In this document: piece after piece, positions 5,697-15,223 of the stretch
How the letters are laid out: the number at the start of each line of letters is the position of its first letter
How positions within the stretch are numbered: position 1 is the stretch's first letter
Assembly (NCBI GenBank): GCA_030527015.1
Contig: JAUNBR010000009.1
Coordinates: forward strand, 1-64,000
Source: Planctomycetia bacterium
Lineage (GTDB): Bacteria > Planctomycetota > Planctomycetia > Pirellulales > Thermoguttaceae
Length of the DNA stretch: 64,000 nt
Reading direction: 5' to 3'
Notes under the pieces: generated by a model
What the model was told of the DNA's origin: nothing
What the model saw: only the letters and a program-made list of their open reading frames with translations
Databases searched by the model: none
Program-made: the position numbers and the translations under genes

Positions 5697-7766
5697 TCAT
5701 TCTCCTGTTTTTTCAGAGTGGGTTCCTTCCCTCTGTTCCTCAGCATCCTCTGACGCCGACGCAGAATGACGCTCTATCATCTCTGTTACACTGGTATTCG
5801 CAGCATCCTGAAAAAGCTCCTGTAAAATTCCACCAGAAACAGGACTTCCCTGCTCTGTCATTTTTTTCTCCGAAACCGGGGCACCCGAAACAGAAATTTC
5901 TTCCGAAATCACACTCTCACCCTCCTCGGCATGCGTCCCACTTTCAGTTCGGCCCTCTGCCTCTGGCGTCTTTTCCCCGGGTAAAATCACTCCACTTCCA
6001 GGAACACCTTCCGCTTCCAGATTCTTCACTCCAGATTTTTCCTTTTTACTTTCGCCCGTTCCGGATGCATGATCATGGTGAGCATGAGTGCAATTTTCGT
6101 CACACACATGACCCGCTTCTCGCACACTCTCACCTTCCTCGGCATGCATCCCACTTTCAGTTCGGCCCTCTGCCTCTGGCGTCTTTTCCTCGGGTAAAAT
6201 CACTCCACTTCCAGAAACACCTTCCGCTTCCTGGTTCCCCGCGCCAGATTTTTCCTTTTTACTTTCGCTCGTTCCGGATGCATGATCATGGTGAGCGTGA
6301 GTGCAATTTTCGTCACACACATGACCCTCCTCACCGGTATCATCTGTAAAAATAGAATGATGGGACAGACGAATTTCCTGATATACGGATTCAGGAATCA
6401 CATAATACCACTGTGCAAAACGTTCATTAAGTAAATCGGCACGGGTTTTTGCTTCCGACACAGCCGTTTCGTAACGCTCCGTTTCTTCCTGATTCATACT
6501 CTGAACTGCCTGCCTCTGCGCTTCCAGCTGCGCACGCTGAGTGTCCGAAACATTTTCCGGAATTTCAGGAAGATCATGCAGATGAGGCTCTGGAATGGAA
6601 TCCGTATCCAGTTCCGCGACGATAAATAAATAGCGATTTAACCCAAAAGGCGCATCACTTTCCGTGGAAATATCACCGGTTCCCGCCACATTTCCGAAAC
6701 GCAGGACGTACCGAATTCCCATTTTCGTCGTAACAGTAATTTCTCCTTCATTCGACAGTAACGCCATTTCAGTTCCCCCACCTGCCGTGGGAAAACTTAA
6801 AAGATAAAACCCTTTTTCACGAAGTGAATTCATGTCCTCTTCATTAAATTCATAATTCCCAGTAATTTTCAGCTGGGAGGAAAGTCCCTCTGGCTTACGC
6901 ACCACATTCACGATACGCATATCCGCCAGCGCATTCCGACAATCATCCAGCTTTTCCGTATCCAGACGTTTTCCAGAAGGAATCCCCCGATTACGCATTT
7001 CACCCGAGGGACCCGGTATTTCATTACTTATAAGCGTCCATGCAGGATCACTCATATCATCATATTCCAATTTAATAATCCCCTCCCAGCTCAGCTGCTG
7101 CGTACTGACATCCAGAGAATAATCCAGCGCATTTAATGCCTTAATATCCCACGGCTGAATCTGCATCAGGTCTCGCTGGATCCAGTCACTAAAATCCGAC
7201 GAAAGCTGTTTCGTGTCTAATTCCACCGTATATACCGGGTCTTGTCCAGTTCTGCGAACATACCGTTTCCCCTGCTGAAGATCCACTTCCTTTCCCACGA
7301 TCATATCCATCAGAACATTCCCTTTTTCATCCTTCATGATGATGCGCTCTCCCACACCCACTGCCCCAGAACGTAATGCATCCTGGTCAGGTGCTAAAAC
7401 TCCAAAATCACTGTGTGTCGACACATTTTCGCTCACCACACTAATCACCTGAAGCCCCATAAGACTCGTGGCAGCACGCACGACCTGATCTTTCGCATCC
7501 GCAGGATAATTCTGATGTGACGGAAGAATCCACCGATGATTGACCTGCCGCACCTCAAAAGGAATAATAGTTCCTTTATTTTTGTCATAACGAATTATCT
7601 GCAAAGAATTTACCGACAGAGCATCTGTTAACTGAGGGAAAAGTTCCTTTCCGATCATAACATTCGGAGTGTAATCCTGTTTCACAGGCCGAGTCACAAT
7701 AAATGCGGAAACGACTAAAACCAGAGCTACAAAAACAAAAATAAGTGTTTTTTTTATTTCATTCAT
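5697..7766 (-). CDS. DUF4340 domain membrane-anchored protein
   Basis: A 689-aa protein with one N-terminal membrane helix (TLIFVFVALVLVVSAFIV), then a long extracytoplasmic part with the DUF4340 pattern (GLLAPD-like FGVLAPDQDA, VGKEVDLQQGKRYVRR, YTVELDTKQLSSDFSDWIQRD). DUF4340 proteins commonly sit beside GldF/GldG-like ABC transporter genes, and this one directly follows such a gene (82-nt gap), suggesting one operon. The biochemical role is unknown. The C-terminal ~200 residues are acidic and low-complexity and hold a tandem duplication with a Cys/His-rich motif HVCDENCTHAHHDH, possibly metal-binding. Its stop lies 13 nt upstream of folK. Confidence 0.8.
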   Translation of the reverse strand: MNEIKKTLIFVFVALVLVVSAFIVTRPVKQDYTPNVMIGKELFPQLTDALSVNSLQIIRYDKNKGTIIPFEVRQVNHRWILPSHQNYPADAKDQVVRAATSLMGLQVISVVSENVSTHSDFGVLAPDQDALRSGAVGVGERIIMKDEKGNVLMDMIVGKEVDLQQGKRYVRRTGQDPVYTVELDTKQLSSDFSDWIQRDLMQIQPWDIKALNALDYSLDVSTQQLSWEGIIKLEYDDMSDPAWTLISNEIPGPSGEMRNRGIPSGKRLDTEKLDDCRNALADMRIVNVVRKPEGLSSQLKITGNYEFNEEDMNSLREKGFYLLSFPTAGGGTEMALLSNEGEITVTTKMGIRYVLRFGNVAGTGDISTESDAPFGLNRYLFIVAELDTDSIPEPHLHDLPEIPENVSDTQRAQLEAQRQAVQSMNQEETERYETAVSEAKTRADLLNERFAQWYYVIPESVYQEIRLSHHSIFTDDTGEEGHVCDENCTHAHHDHASGTSESKKEKSGAGNQEAEGVSGSGVILPEEKTPEAEGRTESGMHAEEGESVREAGHVCDENCTHAHHDHASGTGESKKEKSGVKNLEAEGVPGSGVILPGEKTPEAEGRTESGTHAEEGESVISEEISVSGAPVSEKKMTEQGSPVSGGILQELFQDAANTSVTEMIERHSASASEDAEEQREGTHSEKTGE
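5910..6326 (-). repeat. In-frame tandem duplication in the DUF4340 gene
   Basis: Two copies with a period of 213 nt (71 codons): 6326-6114 and 6113-5910. Over 68 aligned residues about 61 are identical. Each begins GHVCDENCTHAHHDHASG and continues with an acidic Glu/Gly-rich linker. High identity points to a recent duplication. Confidence 0.9.
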
Positions 7767-7848
7767 GGAAAATAATTATATAATCTAAATAAAACAGATA
7801 CCGACGGACCTCACATTATCCGTCAGAAATCTTTCATGACCACTCTTC

Positions 7849-10536
7849 TTAACGTAAACGCCTGCTGGAAACCCCTTCTCTCTGCTTCCACTGACGCCGG
7901 AAAAACACAACACACGCCACAAAAAGCGGTAAGACAGGCGGCAAAATAACCGCCATCAATTTACACTGATTCTGCGCACGTAAAATTTTAGTCTGAAGCG
8001 CCGTTTCCAGAAGCTGCTCCTCTCTTTCCTTTTCTTGACGAGCACGAAGTTCCTCTGCCACCATCCGCTTCATCCGATCTTCCATATATAACATGATCTG
8101 AACTTCCGCGTCTCGCTGACTGATTCCCCCTGACTGCAATTTTTCTTGTAATCGCACCTGCTGCTCATCTATTTTCTTTTTCTCTGTTTCGATCATTTTC
8201 GTAAATTTTTCTTGGAGCACTTTCTGCTGAGCCACCGTTTCCTTCTGTGCTTCCTGAGTAATTCGGTCGATCGCCTCCAATTTCCGATGAATCGGCTGAT
8301 GCTGCCGAATCGTGAAAAAACGATTTTCATTCGCCAGCCGATCTATCACATTCAGCGCAAAAATAACATTATCAAAATCCACGTCCTGTGAAACCGACTG
8401 CTTCCTGAACTGGAAGAATAAATCAAAAAGAAGATCCGCGTCTGCCGTCAAAATCACATGCACATCCTGTTTCTGATCCAGCGCCTGACCTTTCTTCAGT
8501 ATTTCTGCAGAAATCGTATATCGCTTATTCGTGGGCTCCATCTGAACATCTGCTTTCAGGTTATTCGCTGCAAAACCCATGGCCGGAATATAAAACATGT
8601 CTTCCACTTTTATAGAACCAGAATTTGTAGCCGCCGCAAGAAGTGGAGTAAAATGATAAGAATCCGTTTTCTTTCGCGCCACAGGAGTAAAGTATCCTCC
8701 AAAAGGTACCATCACCTGCCTCAGTCCTTTCGTAACCGGATGCGTTTCAGAAAAGCCCTTCTTTTCTTTCGATTTTTCATGATTATCCACAAAAACAAAC
8801 TGCGTCGGAAGCATTCCCAGCCGAGGAATCGGCGTGTATCGCTGCGCCACCACTTCCTTTCCTGGGAAGGAAATCCCCAAAATATTCCACAGCGGCTCTA
8901 TATTTCCCTGCGGTAAATTTTTTTGTAACGCCACCAGCGGATTATTCGTATTCCACGGCGGACGGCGCGGATACCCATATGGCGTAACGTCTGAATATAT
9001 CGGAGCCGGATCCTCAAAAATCGCCGTGGGTAAACCACTGTGCACGGCCTGAATGAAATTCGTCATCTCCACCGGAGGAAGCGTGGACGGCTGGACCGCT
9101 AACAGTGCATCTAAAGACGAAACATCTATTTTTTCACTGGCATTTACCTCCACCACATCATATGACCGCTGTAATTCCGTTACGATCGAACTCGGAGAAT
9201 CCACTTTCATCGTCGCCGAATTAAACCCTCCCATTACCTGAGCGTCCGTCCTCAAAATCCCGATCCGCTTTCTCTTTTGTGACGTAACACTTAACAGAGA
9301 ACGCAATAATTCGTATTCCACAGAAAGCCCACGGTTCAGAAAAGGCGTAACATCCCGATTTAGACCAGAAATCATCGCGACTCCTAAGAAAATATACCGC
9401 GTTTCAAGATTTCCACGGACAAAAACGTTTACCTGCTGCGGTAAAACACCAAAATCCTTTTCCGCCTGTAACGCCTCCTCTGTGAAACGTTCCAGATGAT
9501 GAATCGTTACCTGAATATTCCCATCCGAATATTTCTGCATCTCATGAAGCATGGCTTCCAGATGATATTTCGTCTGCACATAATCCTCTGGCACCTGTGG
9601 ACTAATATACGCATGAATATGCACCGGATGCTCTGGTTTCAGTTCTTTCAATAATCGAACGGTGTCCGGACAAAGAGAATTTAGTCCTTCACTGGTCATA
9701 TCATACTGTAAATCGGAGTGATTCCCCAAAACAGTGACCGCGATTACGATCACCGCCAGCGCCACTCCACGAATAAAGAAATGTACCGCACGAGTAAGCC
9801 CCTCATGACCTGTATACCAGTGACGCCGTCCGATAAGAATTACACAGAAATAAAGCATTAAAACAGCGATCGAAAAGAAATATAAAACAGACGCCAAGGA
9901 AAGTACTCCGCGTCCGAAGGGTTCAAAACGCATGGCAAAACTCCAGTATTTTACCGCCTGCGCTAACTCTGTATTCATGATCGTCTCTGCATAAACTGCA
10001 AAAACAAAAGGAGCATTTAATAACGCGCCTAAAATGTAAGCGATCGTAAGATTCGGCGTCAAAAAAGAAGCCGTCATGCCGATCGCCAGCATGGCCACTC
10101 CGATCAGCCAGTATCCAAGATACGTAGAAATGAAAAGCCCTGCATCCGGAGATCCTAACCATGACAGCACAAAATAATTACATACCGCGGAAAAAATAAG
10201 CGCCACGGAATAAATCGCCAGTGAGGCAAGATATTTTCCCGCCACGACATCCAAATCACGTGCTGGCAGAGTGAGAATTAATTCATCCGTCCCCAGATGC
10301 CGCTCGTCCGCCCAGATACTCATGGTAATGGCAGGAATAAAAACCAGCATGACAAAAGGGAAAAACGGCGTCAGCTGATCTAAATTCGCTAAATTCGTCG
10401 CGAAAAAAGCATTACTCCAAAATGCGGCGAACGTGCTTAAAAGGACAAAAACGCATATAAATACGTAACCTGTCGGACTGGAAAAGTAACTGAAAAAATT
10501 CCTGCAAAAAATAGCGTGAACAATCTGTCTATTCAT
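7849..10536 (-). CDS. Fused GldF/GldG-like ABC transporter permease
   Basis: An 895-aa inner-membrane protein. Residues about 15-250 form an ABC-2/GldF-type permease with about six helices (TGYVFICVFVLLSTFAAF, AITMSIWADERHLGTDELIL). A GldG-like extracytoplasmic region follows (YDMTSEGLNSLCPDTVRLL, VHIHAYISPQVPEDY, VNVFVRGNLETRYIFLG). About 110 residues of charged coiled coil precede a final C-terminal helix (LMAVILPPVLPLFVACVVFF). In other bacteria GldF and GldG are separate genes; the fusion is common in planctomycetes as far as I know. It pairs with the ATPase at 11046-11774 and the DUF4340 protein. The substrate cannot be told from sequence. Confidence 0.85.
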   Translation of the reverse strand: MNRQIVHAIFCRNFFSYFSSPTGYVFICVFVLLSTFAAFWSNAFFATNLANLDQLTPFFPFVMLVFIPAITMSIWADERHLGTDELILTLPARDLDVVAGKYLASLAIYSVALIFSAVCNYFVLSWLGSPDAGLFISTYLGYWLIGVAMLAIGMTASFLTPNLTIAYILGALLNAPFVFAVYAETIMNTELAQAVKYWSFAMRFEPFGRGVLSLASVLYFFSIAVLMLYFCVILIGRRHWYTGHEGLTRAVHFFIRGVALAVIVIAVTVLGNHSDLQYDMTSEGLNSLCPDTVRLLKELKPEHPVHIHAYISPQVPEDYVQTKYHLEAMLHEMQKYSDGNIQVTIHHLERFTEEALQAEKDFGVLPQQVNVFVRGNLETRYIFLGVAMISGLNRDVTPFLNRGLSVEYELLRSLLSVTSQKRKRIGILRTDAQVMGGFNSATMKVDSPSSIVTELQRSYDVVEVNASEKIDVSSLDALLAVQPSTLPPVEMTNFIQAVHSGLPTAIFEDPAPIYSDVTPYGYPRRPPWNTNNPLVALQKNLPQGNIEPLWNILGISFPGKEVVAQRYTPIPRLGMLPTQFVFVDNHEKSKEKKGFSETHPVTKGLRQVMVPFGGYFTPVARKKTDSYHFTPLLAAATNSGSIKVEDMFYIPAMGFAANNLKADVQMEPTNKRYTISAEILKKGQALDQKQDVHVILTADADLLFDLFFQFRKQSVSQDVDFDNVIFALNVIDRLANENRFFTIRQHQPIHRKLEAIDRITQEAQKETVAQQKVLQEKFTKMIETEKKKIDEQQVRLQEKLQSGGISQRDAEVQIMLYMEDRMKRMVAEELRARQEKEREEQLLETALQTKILRAQNQCKLMAVILPPVLPLFVACVVFFRRQWKQREGVSSRRLR

Positions 10537-10578
10537 ATAATATCATATATAGTAAAATAATGTTTAGCCGATAAATAA

Positions 10579-10683
10579 TATACTGATTCCACTTTAAATT
10601 CCCATTTTTTGCAGCTCAGAAAGCAGGCATTTTCATCGAAGCTAAATGCCGAGGAAGCGGAATTTTAGAGTGTATCGGGTATA
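10579..10683 (+). repeat. MITE copy
   Basis: Full-length forward copy with left end TATACTGATTCCACTTTAAA and right end GTGTATCGGGTATA. It sits between the GldFG gene and its ATPase gene; the core hairpin AGGCATTTTCATCGAAGC is present. Confidence 0.85.
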
Positions 10684-10684
10684 A

Positions 10685-10776
10685 TACACCTAAAATTTCA
10701 CTCTCCGACATTTCACGATTCTTGAAATACCTGCTTCCGTAACTGCAAAAATAAAATTAAAGCGGCACCAGCTTTA
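10685..10776 (-). repeat. Diverged MITE remnant
   Basis: Reverse-orientation remnant: ACACCTAAAATTTCACTCTC, then CCTGCTTCCGTAACTGCAAA and AATTAAAGCGGCACCAG. It resembles the second subfamily, which has a TTTCGTGA...TGAAATACCTG core. Confidence 0.45.
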
Positions 10777-11045
10777 CTCTCTCCCGTATTCTCACCACAT
10801 AAATCCCCATCTTTCATTCCCACTTCTCTAAATACCCTGCCCTCTTCTCATTTCCATATTCTTTACCCACGCATCACGCCGAATCCGATTTATTAACGCC
10901 ACCCATCTTTAACGTCCATTCCCAGCAGTCCGAGATAACCCGGGCATTCCCCATCAGAAAATATGAAAAACACACCATTCATAAGTGCGTAAGAAGTGGT
11001 GTACACTCCGGATTTCTTTTGAACAGAACACATTACGCCAGATGG
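10777..11045. other. Spacer between ABC genes, no gene seen
   Basis: C- and T-rich on the + strand. I see no open frame with coding character and no clear hairpin followed by a T-run. Together with the MITEs it separates the ATPase gene from the permease gene by about 510 bp, unusual for partner subunits of one transporter. Confidence 0.4.
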
Positions 11046-11774
11046 TCAGTTTCCCACAGGAGAAAAGGTCATTTCATGAAATGCATCATCCAAATTTCTT
11101 CCCGCCGTAAGCTCCTTAATCGGGCCATCAAAAATCAGACGCCCTTCATTAATAAATAAAACCCGAGATGTCATGGCCTCCACTTCCTGTAAAATGTGAG
11201 TCGAAAGTAAAATCGTTTTTGTCTGACCCAATTTTCGAATGGTCTCACGAACTTCCCCGATCTGATTCGGATCCAGACCAGATGTCGGCTCATCCAGAAT
11301 CAAAACTTCTGGTTCATGCAAAAGTACCTGCGCCATTCCCACACGCTGCCGGTACCCTCGGGAAAGCTTTCCGATCGGCTTTTCAATCACTGCTTTCAGA
11401 TCACATAACTCCACTACATCCGCGATCCGACTTCTCAGCCGAGCACCTTTCATTCCCCGTGCCAGACCAAAAAAATGCAGCAGCGCACGCGGCGTCATAT
11501 CCGGATAAAGCGGGCCATTCTCAGGTAAATAACCCAGTCTTTTAGCACCTTCCAGCCGATCTGTGTTCATATCATAACCAGAAATCTTGGCCTGCCCAGA
11601 ACTGGGAGCTAAAAATCCTGTTAACATCTTCATGGTGGTGCTCTTTCCTGCTCCATTCGGCCCAAGAAATGCGACAACTTCCCCTCTGGAAATCTGAAAA
11701 CTTACATCTTCCACCGCCGTAAAAGAATGATAATACTTACATAATGAAGATGCTTCTATTAAAATTTTACTCAT
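11046..11774 (-). CDS. ABC transporter ATP-binding protein (GldA-like)
   Basis: A cytoplasmic ATPase of about 242 aa that would power the GldFG-like permease encoded downstream. Walker A is GPNGAGKST (residues 38-46), signature LSRGYRQR (137-144), Walker B VLILDEPTSGLDP (157-169), and the H-loop falls in LLSTHILQEVE. YLPENGPLYPDMT is the Q-loop region typical of ABC-2 and Gld-type ATPases. The start is set at ATG 11774 (MSKILIEASSLCKYY); the longer frame to 11807 adds eleven residues that do not fit the family. No strong ribosome site is seen. MITEs now separate it from its permease. Confidence 0.88.
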   Translation of the reverse strand: MSKILIEASSLCKYYHSFTAVEDVSFQISRGEVVAFLGPNGAGKSTTMKMLTGFLAPSSGQAKISGYDMNTDRLEGAKRLGYLPENGPLYPDMTPRALLHFFGLARGMKGARLRSRIADVVELCDLKAVIEKPIGKLSRGYRQRVGMAQVLLHEPEVLILDEPTSGLDPNQIGEVRETIRKLGQTKTILLSTHILQEVEAMTSRVLFINEGRLIFDGPIKELTAGRNLDDAFHEMTFSPVGN

Positions 11775-12066
11775 AATGCTATTATTACATGTAAAGAATT
11801 TTTGCACAAACTCCGATTCTCTTCTGTTTTTCTTAAATTTCCATTTCCTGTGACTTCCTAAATATTAATTTGAGCACAAAAACGAATCTCGAAATTTAAA
11901 TTGAAAACAGACAATTAAATTATATCCATGACTTGGCCTTATGTCCAGACGAACTCCATGAAAATTCCATAAAATCAATAAAATATCACACAAATTTTCT
12001 CATTTAAGTAAAATTCTTCGTAACAAAAAAACTTTTTCATGCTTTACGGTCCCGAATACCGATTTA
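11775..12066. other. AT-rich spacer
   Basis: Upstream region of the ABC ATPase gene. A weak MITE-like stretch (CTTAAATTTCCATTTCCTGTG) lies near 11830, with no convincing right end. No open frame with coding character. Confidence 0.35.
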
Positions 12067-12171
12067 TATACTGGTTCCATTTTAAATTTCCGTTTTGTGC
12101 GGCTCAGAAAACAGGCATTTTCAGCGAAGCAAAATGCCGGGGAAACGAAAATTTATAGTGTATCGGATATA
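12067..12171 (+). repeat. MITE copy
   Basis: Full-length forward copy: TATACTGGTTCCATTTTAAA at the left and GTGTATCGGATATA at the right. The core hairpin GGCATTTTCAGCGAAGC, then AAAATGCC, is perfect. A good reference copy. Confidence 0.9.
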
Positions 12172-12310
12172 ATAATTATGATGTTACTTTAAATTATATC
12201 TTTCTGTGCTCTGCGTACCTTCATTTTTTAGCATGGCGAAACCCGAAAATTAGGAATTTATATCTGGATTTACATAAGTTTTTGATTTATATCATCAAAA
12301 ATTAATATTT

Positions 12311-12415
12311 TATACTCGATACGCTCTAAAATTTCCCTTCACAGGCATTTTGCTTCGCTGAAAATGCCAGCTTTCATATCCGCATAACACGGAAATTTAA
12401 AGGGAAACCCGTATA
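12311..12415 (-). repeat. MITE copy
   Basis: Full-length reverse copy starting TATACTCGATACGCTCTAAA and ending AAACCCGTATA. The hairpin core (AGGCATTTTGCTTCGCTG) is intact. It lies 80 bp upstream of the SNF2 helicase start. Confidence 0.85.
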
Positions 12416-12494
12416 TAATATTTCAGATTTCTTTACCAGAAATCACAGTTTTTTTTCATATTTTCATATCAAAAAATTTTGTTTTATTAAATAA

Positions 12495-14852
12495 ATGTTT
12501 AACCCAAAACCGGAAGTACTTTCGATTATCCCTTCTTTCCCGCGTGTGGAAATCCTTACGCTGGGATGGAATGTCGCGCTGAACCGCCCTCCAAAAATTG
12601 ATGTAAATCAGATGGATGCCTCTTTTTCGCCGCCAGTCGCGCTAACAGTACGAATCTCACCTCCTCATGTTCGCGTCCAGAGCTATTATTTTGGAAATCC
12701 GGACTTATTATGTCAAATTAAAGAAAAAAAGAAAATTAAAACAGACAAAAATTTTAACGAGGAAAATAAAGTAAAAATAAATACGCAAAATAATCCTCCT
12801 TCTCCCTCTGAAATTCCATCTTCGCCACCTGCCACAGTACCGTGTAAATGCTTACCAGAATTTACAGAACAGCCAAATTCCCCACCACCACTTTTTGGAG
12901 AAGAAAATGGTTCAGATTCTATTATTTCCCCGACAGATAATTTTTTGAAAACAGCAAAACAAATTTTGAACATGCCGGCCGTTCCTGGTCAGCTTTTTAT
13001 CGTCTCGGAAACTGAAAAAAATCATGAGTTATTCCAGGACAAAAATAAAATTTCTTCAGCAGACGCAGATATATCTTCTTTTTCATCTGAAGAACTTTTC
13101 CCTGACGGATTTTCTTGGGAAGATGATTTTTTACTGGACGATAAAAACGAAATACCGTCAGAGCGAACAGATTTACAGATGAATTCCGAGGGAGAAATTT
13201 CTTTTCCACAGACGTCATATTCTTCTCCAGAAAAACCGGTTTCCACTCCAGAAAGAACGGAGAAGAACATTCCAGATATGGAAATTCCCTCTGAACGTAT
13301 TCCTTTCTCTGAAAATTTATTTGAGGAAGACCGAAATCTGAGTAAACCAACAAAAGATTCCTCCCCGGAATCCACACCGACAGATTCCCCTGTACGCATT
13401 CAGCCGCCACGTGATTTAATTAAGCTGGAGGACCGCCTGCGTTATCTGCTCCAGCCTCCGCTGGAACAGCTTTACTCAGATCATAATCTTCATTTTCCTT
13501 TTGAACCGTTCCATTACCAGTGGGAGGGTGTATCCTTCTTATATTCACGTTCTGCCGCGATTCTTGCCGACGAAATGGGTTTAGGGAAGACCATGCAGTC
13601 CATTACCACCGCCCGATTATTATTAAGAAATGGAGATTTACGAAATATTTTGTTAATATGCCCAAAACCTCTGGTAAATAACTGGAAAAGAGAATTTGAA
13701 GTCTGGGCACCAGAAATCCCTGTCATGATTATAGAAGGAGACCCCACACGCCGAGCCTGGCAGTGGAGTTTATCTGACATTCCAGTAAAAATAGCGAATT
13801 ATGAACTTCTGAATCGTGATCGTGAATTTTATGCTCCAAATCACGGTGCACCCATTCATTTCGATTTAGTCATTCTGGACGAATCACAGCGAATCAAAAA
13901 CAGAAGTAGTGCCACATCCATCGCAGCACGAGCCATTTCACGTAACCGTAACTGGGCCTTAACGGGCACACCGATCGAGAATTCTTCTGAAGATTTAATC
14001 GGAATTTTCGAATTTCTTTCTCCCGGTTATTTACACAGTCATATGAAACCCGGCGTGATGAGCCGCGCGATAAACGATTATGTTTTACGCAGAACAAAAG
14101 ATCTGGTTCTAAAAGACATGCCTCCCCGATTATATCGAGACGCGAATTTAACTCTTTCTCCAGAGCAAGAAAATACTTACAAAATGGCGGAATCCCAGGG
14201 AACATTACGTCTGTCGGAAATGGAAGATACCGTAACCATCCAGCATGTTTTTGAACTGGTATTACGTCTAAAACAGATATGTAATTTTGACCCATACACG
14301 GGAGAAAGTCCAAAATTACAGCGACTGGAGGCAGACCTGGAAGAAGTGGCCGCCAGCGGACGGAAAGCGATTATTTTCAGCCAGTGGACGGAAACCATTT
14401 TTCGCCTGAGTAAATCTCTGGCACGTTTTGGACCTCTGGAATATCATGGAAAAATCCCCTCTTCAAAAAGAGATGCCGTAATCGAACAGTTTCGTAATTC
14501 ACCGGACCATCATGTTTTACTCATGAGTTACGGCGCGGGCAGCGTGGGCTTAAACCTCCAGTTCTGTAATTACGTATTCCTTTTTGACCGCTGGTGGAAT
14601 CCCGCAGTGGAAGATCAGGCGATTAATCGCGCACACCGAATCGGAGTAAATGGAGCCGTCACCATCACCCGATTTTTGATGCTGGGAACGATCGAAGAAC
14701 GTATCGACCGAGTTTTACAGGAAAAACGTGAACTTTTTGAAGCCATTATATGTGGAACCAGCCCTTCTCAGAAAAAATTGGGCCTCTCCCAGTCTGAAAT
14801 TTTCGGACTGTTTAACCTAAAAACCCCACGTGGTCCGATACAAATAAAATAA
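12495..14852 (+). CDS. SNF2-family DEAD/DEAH-like helicase
   Basis: A 785-aa ATP-dependent DNA translocase of superfamily 2. The C-terminal ~470 residues carry the full SNF2 core: Walker A ADEMGLGKTMQS (about 356-368), motif II DESQ (462-465), LTGTPIEN (motif III), SQWTETIF (motif IV region), SYGAGSVGLNLQ (motif V) and QAINRAHRIGV (motif VI, about 708-718). The first ~310 residues are low in complexity, rich in Ser, Pro, Glu and Asn, and probably disordered. Bacterial SNF2 proteins act in transcription recycling (RapA), repair or defence; context does not decide. A MITE begins 3 nt after the stop. Confidence 0.9.
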   Translation: MFNPKPEVLSIIPSFPRVEILTLGWNVALNRPPKIDVNQMDASFSPPVALTVRISPPHVRVQSYYFGNPDLLCQIKEKKKIKTDKNFNEENKVKINTQNNPPSPSEIPSSPPATVPCKCLPEFTEQPNSPPPLFGEENGSDSIISPTDNFLKTAKQILNMPAVPGQLFIVSETEKNHELFQDKNKISSADADISSFSSEELFPDGFSWEDDFLLDDKNEIPSERTDLQMNSEGEISFPQTSYSSPEKPVSTPERTEKNIPDMEIPSERIPFSENLFEEDRNLSKPTKDSSPESTPTDSPVRIQPPRDLIKLEDRLRYLLQPPLEQLYSDHNLHFPFEPFHYQWEGVSFLYSRSAAILADEMGLGKTMQSITTARLLLRNGDLRNILLICPKPLVNNWKREFEVWAPEIPVMIIEGDPTRRAWQWSLSDIPVKIANYELLNRDREFYAPNHGAPIHFDLVILDESQRIKNRSSATSIAARAISRNRNWALTGTPIENSSEDLIGIFEFLSPGYLHSHMKPGVMSRAINDYVLRRTKDLVLKDMPPRLYRDANLTLSPEQENTYKMAESQGTLRLSEMEDTVTIQHVFELVLRLKQICNFDPYTGESPKLQRLEADLEEVAASGRKAIIFSQWTETIFRLSKSLARFGPLEYHGKIPSSKRDAVIEQFRNSPDHHVLLMSYGAGSVGLNLQFCNYVFLFDRWWNPAVEDQAINRAHRIGVNGAVTITRFLMLGTIEERIDRVLQEKRELFEAIICGTSPSQKKLGLSQSEIFGLFNLKTPRGPIQIK

Positions 14853-14854
14853 AT

Positions 14855-14959
14855 TATACTGGTTCCACTTTAAATTTCCGTTTTTTGCGGCTCTGAAAGC
14901 AGGCATTTTCTGAGAAGCAAAATGCCAGGAAAGCGGAATTTTATAGTGTATCAGGTATA
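14855..14959 (+). repeat. MITE copy abutting the SNF2 stop codon
   Basis: Full-length forward copy whose left end TATACTGGTTCCACTTTAAA begins two nucleotides after the TAA. Its hairpin may serve as the 3' end structure of the helicase transcript. Confidence 0.9.
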
Positions 14960-15079
14960 AATTAAAATTTCTCTCAGATTTTCTTCGGTAAAGCTCCTCT
15001 CCCGGCATCTAATTTCACTCCGTTTATACCAGATGCATTATGAATTTTCACTTTTCAGATATTTTAAACCGATATATTA

Positions 15080-15095
15080 TATACCCGATGCACTA
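15080..15095 (-). repeat. 16-nt solo MITE end
   Basis: TATACCCGATGCACTA is the first 16 nt of a right-type terminus, directly followed by a complete copy. The break falls at the TA that is the insertion site in the two nested pairs at 53645 and 55484; here the rest of the outer copy is not visible. Confidence 0.6.
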
Positions 15096-15202
15096 TATAC
15101 TGGCTCCACTTTAAATTTCCGTTTTTTTACGGCTCTGAAAGCCAAGTATTTTCAGCGAAGCTAAATGCCGGTGAAGCGGAATTTTATAGTGTATCGGGTA
15201 TA
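15096..15202 (+). repeat. MITE copy
   Basis: Full-length forward copy (TATACTGGCTCCACTTTAAA at the left, GTGTATCGGGTATA at the right), ending 21 bp beyond the stop of the M28 peptidase gene. Confidence 0.9.
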
Positions 15203-15223
15203 AAACCACCTGTTATCTGAAAC

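Noticed and set aside
8458-8916. 152-codon plus-strand frame inside the GldFG gene
   Set aside because: Antisense shadow with His/Arg-rich composition and no ribosome site.
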